Source of the DNA: Streptomyces sp. V3I8
GTDB taxonomy: Bacteria > Actinomycetota > Actinomycetes > Streptomycetales > Streptomycetaceae
Length of the DNA: 64,000 nt
Assembly: GCF_030817535.1 (NCBI RefSeq)
Contig: NZ_JAUSZL010000002.1
Span: 5,084,001-5,148,000, forward strand
Direction of reading: 5' to 3'
Under the pieces are notes generated by a model. It had not been told where the DNA came from, ran no database searches, and saw only the letters and a program-made list of their open reading frames with translations. The translations under genes and the position numbers were made by a program. Each line of letters begins with the position of its first letter. Position 1 is the stretch's first letter. Shown one piece after another: positions 58,037 through 64,000 of this stretch.

Positions 58037-58576
58037 ATGTCGCGTATTGGCAAGCTCCCCATCACGGTTCCCGCCGGCGTGGACGTCACCATCGACGGCC
58101 GTACGGTTCAGGTGAAGGGCCCCAAGGGCTCTCTCTCCCACACCGTCGCGGCGCCGATCGAGGTCGCCAAGGGTGAGGACGGCATTCTCAATGTCACCCG
58201 CCCGAACGACGAGCGTCAGAACAAGGCCCTGCACGGCCTGTCCCGCACGCTGGTGGCGAACATGATCACCGGCGTGACCACGGGTTACGTGAAGAAGCTC
58301 GAAATCAGCGGTGTCGGTTACCGCGTCCTGGCGAAGGGTTCCAACCTGGAATTCTCGCTCGGCTACAGCCACTCGATCACGGTCGAGGCGCCCGAGGGCA
58401 TCTCGTTCAAGGTCGAGAACCCGACGCACTTCTCGGTCGAGGGAATCGACAAGCAGAAGGTCGGCGAGGTTGCGGCCAACATCCGCAAGCTGCGCAAGCC
58501 CGACCCGTACAAGGCCAAGGGCGTCAAGTACGAGGGCGAAGTCGTCCGGCGCAAGGTCGGAAAGGCGGGTAAGTAA
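58037..58576 (+). CDS. rplF: 50S ribosomal protein L6
   Basis: This 179-residue two-domain protein lies near the GTPase centre. The C-terminal signature [20 protein letters not shown] is present. The ATG at 58037 has GGAGGAAA upstream. Confidence 0.97.
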   Translation: MSRIGKLPITVPAGVDVTIDGRTVQVKGPKGSLSHTVAAPIEVAKGEDGILNVTRPNDERQNKALHGLSRTLVANMITGVTTGYVKKLEISGVGYRVLAKGSNLEFSLGYSHSITVEAPEGISFKVENPTHFSVEGIDKQKVGEVAANIRKLRKPDPYKAKGVKYEGEVVRRKVGKAGK

Positions 58577-58579
58577 GCC

Positions 58580-58963
58580 ATGGCATACGGTGTCAAGATT
58601 GCTAAGGGCGACGCTTACAAGCGTGCTGCCATCAAGCGACGTCACATCCGCATCCGGAAGCACATCTCCGGTACGGCTGAGCGGCCTCGCCTGGTCGTGA
58701 CGCGCTCGAACCGCCACATCGTGGCCCAGGTGATCGACGACGTGAAGGGTCACACCCTCGCGTCCGCGTCCACCCTGGACACGTCGATCCGCGGCGGCGA
58801 GAACGACAAGTCCGAGCAGGCCAAGTCGGTCGGCGCCCTGGTCGCCGAGCGCGCCAAGGCCGCCGGTGTCGAGACTGTCGTATTCGACCGTGGTGGAAAC
58901 CAGTACGCCGGGCGCATTGCCGCTCTGGCGGACGCCGCCCGCGAAGCCGGACTCAAGTTCTGA
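58580..58963 (+). CDS. rplR: 50S ribosomal protein L18
   Basis: This 127-residue 5S rRNA-binding protein has [35 protein letters not shown], and the end [20 protein letters not shown]. It starts 3 bp after rplF. Confidence 0.97.
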   Translation: MAYGVKIAKGDAYKRAAIKRRHIRIRKHISGTAERPRLVVTRSNRHIVAQVIDDVKGHTLASASTLDTSIRGGENDKSEQAKSVGALVAERAKAAGVETVVFDRGGNQYAGRIAALADAAREAGLKF

Positions 58964-59006
58964 GTCCTGGTTCCGTAGCTAGCGGAAACAGAGAGAGGTA
59001 ATTCCA

Positions 59007-59609
59007 ATGGCTGGACCCCAGCGCCGCGGAAGCGGTGCCGGTGGCGGCGAGCGGCGGGACCGGAAGGGCCGTGACGGCGGCGCTGCTGCCGAGAAGACCG
59101 CGTACGTCGAGCGCGTCGTCGCGATCAACCGTGTCGCCAAGGTTGTGAAGGGTGGTCGTCGCTTCAGCTTCACCGCGCTGGTCGTGGTGGGCGACGGTGA
59201 CGGCACCGTGGGTGTCGGTTACGGCAAGGCCAAGGAGGTGCCGGCCGCCATCGCCAAGGGTGTTGAGGAGGCCAAGAAGCACTTCTTCAAGGTTCCCCGT
59301 ATCCAGGGCACCATCCCGCACCCGATCACGGGCGAGAAGGCCGCGGGCGTCGTCCTGCTCAAGCCTGCTTCTCCCGGTACCGGCGTCATCGCCGGTGGCC
59401 CGGTGCGTGCTGTGCTCGAGTGCGCCGGCGTTCACGACATCCTGTCGAAGTCGCTCGGCTCTTCCAACGCGATCAACATCGTGCACGCGACCGTGGCGGC
59501 CCTCAAGGGCCTGCAGCGTCCCGAGGAGATCGCGGCCCGCCGTGGTCTGCCCCTCGAGGACGTCGCCCCCGCGGCTCTGCTTCGTGCACGTGCGGGAGCG
59601 GGTGCGTAG
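59007..59609 (+). CDS. rpsE: 30S ribosomal protein S5
   Basis: This 200-residue fidelity protein has a Gly/Arg-rich N-terminus ([20 protein letters not shown]). The loop [20 protein letters not shown], where spectinomycin resistance changes arise, looks unaltered. GAGAGAGG precedes ATG 59007. Confidence 0.97.
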   Translation: MAGPQRRGSGAGGGERRDRKGRDGGAAAEKTAYVERVVAINRVAKVVKGGRRFSFTALVVVGDGDGTVGVGYGKAKEVPAAIAKGVEEAKKHFFKVPRIQGTIPHPITGEKAAGVVLLKPASPGTGVIAGGPVRAVLECAGVHDILSKSLGSSNAINIVHATVAALKGLQRPEEIAARRGLPLEDVAPAALLRARAGAGA

Positions 59610-59611
59610 TC

Positions 59612-59794
59612 ATGGCCCAGCTCAGGATCACGCAGAAGAAGTCGTTCATCGGCAGCAAGCAGAACCACCGCGACACCCTTCGTTCGCTTGGTCTCAAGCG
59701 GATCAACGATGTGGTCGTCAAGGAGGACCGCCCCGAGTTCCGCGGAATGGTTCACACCGTCCGCCACCTCGTGACGGTTGAGGAGGTCGACTGA
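59612..59794 (+). CDS. rpmD: 50S ribosomal protein L30
   Basis: This 60-residue protein ([20 protein letters not shown], then [20 protein letters not shown]) is standard L30. ATG 59612 follows the rpsE stop by 2 bp. Confidence 0.96.
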   Translation: MAQLRITQKKSFIGSKQNHRDTLRSLGLKRINDVVVKEDRPEFRGMVHTVRHLVTVEEVD

Positions 59795-59796
59795 TC

Positions 59797-60252
59797 ATGG
59801 CGGAGAACAACCCGCTCAAGATCCACAACCTCCGTCCCGCCCCGGGCGCCAAGACCGCGAAGACGCGAGTCGGTCGTGGTGAAGCGTCCAAGGGTAAGAC
59901 GGCCGGTCGTGGTACCAAGGGCACGAAGGCCCGCTACCAGGTTCCGGAGCGCTTCGAGGGTGGCCAGATGCCCCTCCACATGCGTCTCCCGAAGCTCAAG
60001 GGCTTCCGGAACCCGTTCAAGACCGAGTACCAGGTCGTGAACCTCGACAAGCTGGCGTCGCTGTACCCCGAGGGTGGCGAGGTCACCGTCGAGGGACTCG
60101 TCGCCAACGGTGCGGTGCGCAAGAACAGCCTCGTCAAGGTCCTCGGCCAGGGCGAGATCTCCGTGGCACTGCAGGTGACGGTCGACGCCGTCTCCGGCTC
60201 CGCCAAGGAGAAGATCACCGCCGCCGGCGGTACCGTCACCGAGCTGGTCTGA
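59797..60252 (+). CDS. rplO: 50S ribosomal protein L15
   Basis: This 151-residue late-assembly protein has the glycine-rich start [40 protein letters not shown] and a globular C-terminus. It is 2 bp after rpmD and ends the spc ribosomal genes; a terminator follows. Confidence 0.97.
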   Translation: MAENNPLKIHNLRPAPGAKTAKTRVGRGEASKGKTAGRGTKGTKARYQVPERFEGGQMPLHMRLPKLKGFRNPFKTEYQVVNLDKLASLYPEGGEVTVEGLVANGAVRKNSLVKVLGQGEISVALQVTVDAVSGSAKEKITAAGGTVTELV

Positions 60253-60288
60253 GTACGTCAGGCAACCCGATGACATGAGCGATCCCTG

Positions 60289-60322
60289 ACCGGGGGTGCC
60301 CCACAAAAGGGGCATCCCCGGT
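60289..60322 (+). terminator. Terminator between rplO and secY
   Basis: ACCGGGGGTGCCCC (60289-60302) pairs with GGGGCATCCCCGGT (60309-60322, one G-T) around ACAAAA. It implies that secY-adk has its own promoter somewhere in the next 180 bp. No clear hexamers were recognised there. Confidence 0.85.
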
Positions 60323-60501
60323 TGGTCGTTCCTAGGGAAGCGGTGTCGCCGGTAAGGTGGCCTGCGCTGCTGATTTTCGCCCGGTGTGCCGCCAGGGAAC
60401 TCCAGGTGGCTCCTGACTGTTAGTTAGCTGTCCGTTACTTATTCGTCGAACCTCAAGACCGTCACCTCTGGCGCACTTGCGCGGGGGTCGCAGGAGGCAC
60501 C

Positions 60502-61818
60502 GTGCTCACCGCGTTCGCCCGGGCGTTCAAGACGCCCGACCTGCGCAAGAAGCTGCTCTTCACGCTCGGCATCATCGTGGTCTATCGGGTGGGTACGCAC
60601 ATCCCGATCCCGGGAGTCGACTATACGAACGTCCAGGCCTGTATCGATCAGGCGAGCAATGGGAACCAGGGTCTGTTCGGCCTGGTGAACATGTTCAGTG
60701 GTGGCGCGCTGCTGCAGATCACGATCTTCGCCCTCGGCATCATGCCGTACATCACGGCGAGCATCATCCTGCAGCTGTTGACCGTGGTGATCCCGCGTCT
60801 GGAGGCCCTCAAGAAGGAGGGTCAGGCAGGCACGGCGAAAATCACGCAGTACACCCGTTATCTGACGGTGGCCCTGGCCATCCTGCAGGGCACCGGCCTG
60901 GTGGCCACCGCCCGCAGCGGTGCGCTCTTCACGGGCTGCACGGTCGGCGGTCAGATCGTTCCCGACCAGTCGATCTTCGTCACCATCACGATGGTCATCA
61001 CCATGACCGCCGGTACGGCCGCCGTCATGTGGCTCGGTGAGCTCATCACCGACCGCGGCATCGGCAACGGCATGTCCATCCTGATGTTCATCTCGATCGC
61101 CGCGACGTTCCCGTCGGCGCTGTGGGCCATCAAGCAGCAGGGCACCCTCGCGGACGGCTGGATCGAGTTCGGCACCGTCATCGCGGTCGGCCTCGTCATG
61201 GTCGGCCTGGTGGTCTTCGTCGAGCAGGCCCAGCGCCGCATCCCGGTCCAGTACGCGAAGCGGATGATCGGCCGCCGCTCCTACGGCGGCACGTCGACGT
61301 ACATCCCGCTGAAGGTCAACCAGGCCGGCATCATCCCTGTGATCTTCGCCTCGTCGCTGCTGTACATCCCGGCGCTGGTGGCCCAGTTCGCGGGCGGGAC
61401 CTCCGGCTGGAAGACCTGGATCGAGCAGAACCTCACCAAGGGCGACCACCCGATCTACATCGCCACGTACTTCCTGTTGATCGTTTTCTTCGCCTTCTTC
61501 TACGTGGCGATCTCGTTCAACCCCGAGGAAGTCGCGGACAACATGAAGAAGTATGGTGGCTTCATCCCGGGCATCCGGGCCGGCCGGCCGACGGCTGAGT
61601 ACCTGGGATACGTACTCAACCGGATCACCTGGCCGGGTTCGCTGTATCTGGGCCTGATCGCTCTCGTACCGACGATGGCGTTGGTTGGTTTCGGGGCAAA
61701 CCAGAACTTCCCGTTCGGTGGCACCAGCATCCTGATCATCGTGGGTGTCGGTCTGGAGACGGTGAAGCAGATCGAGAGCCAGCTCCAGCAGCGCAATTAC
61801 GAAGGGTTCCTCCGCTGA
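60502..61818 (+). CDS. secY: Preprotein translocase subunit SecY
   Basis: This 438-residue channel subunit has about 10 membrane helices. Conserved segments are GTHIPIPGVD, FSGGALLQITIFALGIMPYI, the GIGNGMSILMF region, and the C-terminal loop FIPGIRAGRPTAEYL. It forms SecYEG with SecE encoded at 20097. GTG 60502 has AGGAGG. The stop overlaps the adk start by one base, the usual secY-adk coupling. Confidence 0.98.
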   Translation: MLTAFARAFKTPDLRKKLLFTLGIIVVYRVGTHIPIPGVDYTNVQACIDQASNGNQGLFGLVNMFSGGALLQITIFALGIMPYITASIILQLLTVVIPRLEALKKEGQAGTAKITQYTRYLTVALAILQGTGLVATARSGALFTGCTVGGQIVPDQSIFVTITMVITMTAGTAAVMWLGELITDRGIGNGMSILMFISIAATFPSALWAIKQQGTLADGWIEFGTVIAVGLVMVGLVVFVEQAQRRIPVQYAKRMIGRRSYGGTSTYIPLKVNQAGIIPVIFASSLLYIPALVAQFAGGTSGWKTWIEQNLTKGDHPIYIATYFLLIVFFAFFYVAISFNPEEVADNMKKYGGFIPGIRAGRPTAEYLGYVLNRITWPGSLYLGLIALVPTMALVGFGANQNFPFGGTSILIIVGVGLETVKQIESQLQQRNYEGFLR

Positions 61819-62504
61819 TGCGAATCGTCCTCGTCGGGCCGCCCGGGGCGGGCAAGGGAACGCAGGCGGCGTTCCTCGCCAAGAACCTGTCGATCCCGCA
61901 CATCTCCACGGGCGACCTCTTCCGTGCGAACATCAGCCGGCAGACGGAACTGGGCAAACTGGCGAAGTCGTACATGGACGAGGGCAACCTCGTGCCGGAC
62001 GAGGTCACCATCGCGATGGCGAAGGACCGCATGGAGCAGCCGGACGCCGTGAACGGCTTCCTGCTGGACGGCTTCCCGCGGAACGTCTCGCAGGCCGAGG
62101 CGCTGGACCAGGCGCTCAAGGCCGACGGCGTGGAGCTGGACGGGGTGCTCGACCTGGAGGTCCCCGAGGACGAGGTGGTCAAGCGCATCGCCGGCCGCCG
62201 CATCTGCCGCAAGGATTCGAGTCACGTCTTCCACGTGACGTACAGCCCGCCGCAGAAGGAAGGCGTCTGTGACGCCTGCGGCGGGGAGCTGTACCAGCGC
62301 GACGACGACACCGAGGAGACCGTCCGCAAGCGCCTGGAGGTCTACCACACCCAGACGGAGCCGATCATCGACTACTACCGGGCCCAGGGCCTGGTCGTGA
62401 CGATCTCGGCGCTCGGCAAGGTGGACGAGGTCACCCGGCGCGCGATGGACGCTCTCACGGCCCAGTCCGAGAGCAGGAACGACAGCGAGGGCGGCGGCCA
62501 GTAG
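61818..62504 (+). CDS. adk: Adenylate kinase
   Basis: This 228-residue enzyme catalyses ATP + AMP = 2 ADP. It has the P-loop GPPGAGKGTQAAF at residues 7-19, the AMP-binding region STGDLFRANI, and the segment LLDGFPRNVSQAEAL. A long LID has ICRKDSSHVFHVTYS with VCDACGGELY, where several Cys/His suggest a zinc-type LID. The C-terminus has about 12 extra polar residues. It is coupled to secY. Confidence 0.97.
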   Translation: MRIVLVGPPGAGKGTQAAFLAKNLSIPHISTGDLFRANISRQTELGKLAKSYMDEGNLVPDEVTIAMAKDRMEQPDAVNGFLLDGFPRNVSQAEALDQALKADGVELDGVLDLEVPEDEVVKRIAGRRICRKDSSHVFHVTYSPPQKEGVCDACGGELYQRDDDTEETVRKRLEVYHTQTEPIIDYYRAQGLVVTISALGKVDEVTRRAMDALTAQSESRNDSEGGGQ

Positions 62505-62520
62505 CCGCCCTGGCCGGTTC

Positions 62521-62551
62521 GGCCGCGGTGCCCTCGCAGGGCGCCGCGGCC
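62521..62551 (+). terminator. Terminator after adk
   Basis: GGCCGCGGTGCCCT (62521-62534) pairs with AGGGCGCCGCGGCC (62538-62551, one G-T) with a 3-nt loop, followed by TTACTGTTG. Confidence 0.75.
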
Positions 62552-62605
62552 TTACTGTTGTGTACGTACCCCAGCAGGCAGAGAAGACGGAGAGCGCGGG
62601 CCCCC

Positions 62606-63442
62606 ATGGTGCAGATCAAGACCCCCGAGCAGATCGCCAAGATGCGTGAGGCGGGCCTGGTCGTCGCCGCCGTCCACGCGGCGACCCGGGAAGCGGCGGT
62701 GCCCGGTGCCACGACCCGCGATCTCGACCAGGTCGCCCGCAAGGTGCTCGACGAGCACGGGGCGAAGCCGAACTTCCTGGGCTACGGCGGCTTTCCCGCC
62801 ACCATCTGCACCTCGGTGAACGAGGTCGTCGTGCACGGCATCCCGAGCGACGACGTCGTCCTCAAGGACGGCGACATCATCTCCATCGACGCGGGCGCGA
62901 TCGTCGACGGCTGGCACGGGGACGCCGCGTTCACGGCGTTCGTGGGCTCCGGCCACGCTCCGGAGCTCGTCGAGCTGTCCCGGGTGACCGAGGAGTCGAT
63001 GTGGGCCGGGATCGCGGCGATGAAACTGGGGAACCGGCTCGTCGACGTCTCCCGCGCCATCGAGACGTATATCCGCCGCCAGCCGAAGCCCGGCGGCGGC
63101 AAGTACGGGATCGTCGAGGACTACGGCGGCCACGGCATCGGCACCGAGATGCACATGGACCCCCACCTGCTGAACTACGTGGAGCGACGGCGGGGCAAGG
63201 GGCCGAAGCTGGTCGCCGGGTTCTGCCTCGCCATCGAGCCGATGGTGTCGCTGGGGACGCCCCGGACCGAGGTGCTGGCCGACGACTGGACCGTCATCAC
63301 GACGGACGGTACGTGGTCGTCGCACTGGGAGCACTCCGTCGCCCTGACGGAGGAGGGGCCGCTCGTCCTCACGGCGCCGGACGGGGGCCGGGCGAAGCTG
63401 GCCGAGCTGGGGATCACGGCTGCGCCTGATCCCCTGGCGTAG
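62606..63442 (+). CDS. map: Methionine aminopeptidase, type I
   Basis: This 278-residue enzyme removes the N-terminal methionine from nascent proteins. The five metal ligands are visible: two Asp in SIDAGAIVDGWHGDAAF, His in GGHGIGTEMH, Glu in LAIEPMVSLG and Glu in SSHWEHSVALTE. The substrate His lies in NEVVVHGIP. ATG 62606 begins MVQIKTPEQIAKMREAGLVV; an upstream in-frame ATG at 62528 lies in the adk terminator and is rejected. It precedes infA, as usual in Gram-positive bacteria. Confidence 0.97.
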   Translation: MVQIKTPEQIAKMREAGLVVAAVHAATREAAVPGATTRDLDQVARKVLDEHGAKPNFLGYGGFPATICTSVNEVVVHGIPSDDVVLKDGDIISIDAGAIVDGWHGDAAFTAFVGSGHAPELVELSRVTEESMWAGIAAMKLGNRLVDVSRAIETYIRRQPKPGGGKYGIVEDYGGHGIGTEMHMDPHLLNYVERRRGKGPKLVAGFCLAIEPMVSLGTPRTEVLADDWTVITTDGTWSSHWEHSVALTEEGPLVLTAPDGGRAKLAELGITAAPDPLA

Positions 63443-63490
63443 CCCCCAGGGGGGCAGGAAGGCTCTGCCGAACGGCGGTGTGTCGGCCGG

Positions 63491-63523
63491 CGGGGGCTGG
63501 TCGCGCAGTTCCCCGCGTCCCTG
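63491..63523 (-). repeat. Dispersed intergenic repeat, copy 3
   Basis: Read on the minus strand it gives CAGGGACGCGGGGAACTGCG followed by CGACCAGCCCCCG, a variant of the repeats at 5115-5150 and 15785-15820. It lies between map and infA. Confidence 0.75.
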
Positions 63524-63598
63524 AAGGGGCGCGTCCTGGCATAGGGATCTTGCTTGTGGGGCAGACTTTCTCGATTCGTCTTTCCGGGGGCCCTGACG

Positions 63599-63604
63599 TA
63601 GACT
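63599..63604 (+). promoter_or_regulatory. Candidate -10 box of infA
   Basis: TAGACT is a good match to the Streptomyces principal-sigma -10 consensus, 82 bp before the infA start. The -35 region is poor. Confidence 0.45.
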
Positions 63605-63686
63605 GACTCGTCGGCTCTCGTGCATCCGCATGTCTGCATGTGGTAAGCGCGGAGTCGATCAAGGTAGTCGATTCGAAGGGCGAAGC

Positions 63687-63908
63687 GTGGCCAAGAAGCA
63701 AGGTGCCATCGAGATCGAGGGCACTGTCGTCGAGTCTCTTCCGAACGCCATGTTCAAGGTTGAGCTCCAGAACGGCCACCAGGTTCTGGCACACATCAGC
63801 GGCAAGATGCGTATGCACTACATCCGCATCCTCCCTGACGACCGGGTCGTGGTGGAGCTGTCTCCGTACGACCTGACGCGTGGCCGGATCGTCTACCGGT
63901 ACAAGTAG
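63687..63908 (+). CDS. infA: Translation initiation factor IF-1
   Basis: This 73-residue OB-fold protein ([20 protein letters not shown], ending [10 protein letters not shown]) occupies the A site during initiation. It has the exact family length from GTG 63687 with GAAGGGCGAAG upstream. It is followed by rpmJ. Confidence 0.97.
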   Translation: MAKKQGAIEIEGTVVESLPNAMFKVELQNGHQVLAHISGKMRMHYIRILPDDRVVVELSPYDLTRGRIVYRYK

Positions 63909-63919
63909 ATCTTGCCTGT

Positions 63920-63937
63920 GCCCCGCTTCCGCGGGGC
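63920..63937 (+). terminator. Small hairpin between infA and rpmJ
   Basis: GCCCCGC pairs with GCGGGGC around TTCC. No T-tract follows, so it may only attenuate or stabilise the message. Confidence 0.5.
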
Positions 63938-63965
63938 GGTGGCACTGACCCGGAGAACCTCACCA

Positions 63966-64000
63966 ATGAAGGTCAAGCCGAGCGTCAAGAAGATCTGCGA
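63966..64000 (+). CDS. rpmJ: 50S ribosomal protein L36, N-terminal fragment
   Basis: The frame from ATG 63966 reads MKVKPSVKKIC before the window ends. This matches the conserved start of L36, including the first zinc cysteine, and infA-rpmJ is the normal order. CGGAGAA lies upstream. Confidence 0.9.
   Translation, partial: MKVKPSVKKIC

Overview
The window is a 64 kb piece of a Streptomyces chromosome. The base composition is very GC-rich with extreme third-position GC, many genes start with GTG and one with TTG, and the gene order (nuoLMN; rpmG-hadAB-like; murB-add-aspC-tRNA-secE-nusG; rplKA; rplJL-rpoBC; rpsL-rpsG-fusA-tuf; S10-spc-secY-adk-map-infA-rpmJ) is the core order of that genus. 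Assignments rest on reading translated sequence and on remembered family motifs; no search was run.

Layout. 1-3.5 kb: the end of the complex I operon (nuoL fragment, nuoM, nuoN). 3.6-12 kb: housekeeping and hypothetical genes (htpX, a YccF membrane protein, an APC permease, a GlsB-like protein, yajQ, an SDR, a lipoprotein, a cytosine-deaminase-like protein whose active site looks degraded) with tRNA-Tyr, tRNA-Thr and tRNA-Met. 12.2-13.4 kb: rpmG plus two MaoC/HadAB-like dehydratases. 13.5-15.7 kb: a TetR regulator and a 14-TM drug-efflux type MFS gene that share an identical-architecture operator. 15.9-19.7 kb: murB, an adenosine-deaminase family gene and aspC. 19.9-35 kb: tRNA-Trp, secE, nusG, rplK, rplA, two tandem paralogous lipoproteins, rplJL behind an L10-type leader, rpoB and rpoC, and a DUF1707 membrane protein. 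35.2-39.8 kb: the str operon with tuf. 50.4-60.3 kb: the S10 and spc ribosomal operons. 60.5-64 kb: secY-adk, map, infA and the start of rpmJ.

The accessory part lies between tuf and rpsJ (about 39.8-50.0 kb). It holds a WhiJ-type regulatory module (HTH/DUF5753 protein, DUF397 protein, divergent HATPase), a frameshifted HTH gene, fossils of a Tn3-family and an IS5-family transposase, a LysR/aldo-keto reductase pair with helically phased candidate operators, and then a toxin-like neighbourhood. In the latter, a 533-residue protein carries the short AGNRAV-type N-terminal motif common in proteins of extracellular contractile injection system (eCIS) loci and a glycine-rich hydrophobic segment. 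Beside it are a truncated N-terminal module of a large secreted polymorphic-toxin-like protein, two unrecognised small proteins, and a gene with two frameshifts. This is the best candidate here for something undescribed.

Non-coding signals of note: an identical 25-bp hairpin-forming element in the leaders of both rpsL and rpsJ; a 46-bp perfect palindrome behind the hadB-like gene; structured leaders before rplJ and rpsH and between rpsQ and rplN; and three copies of a dispersed intergenic repeat.
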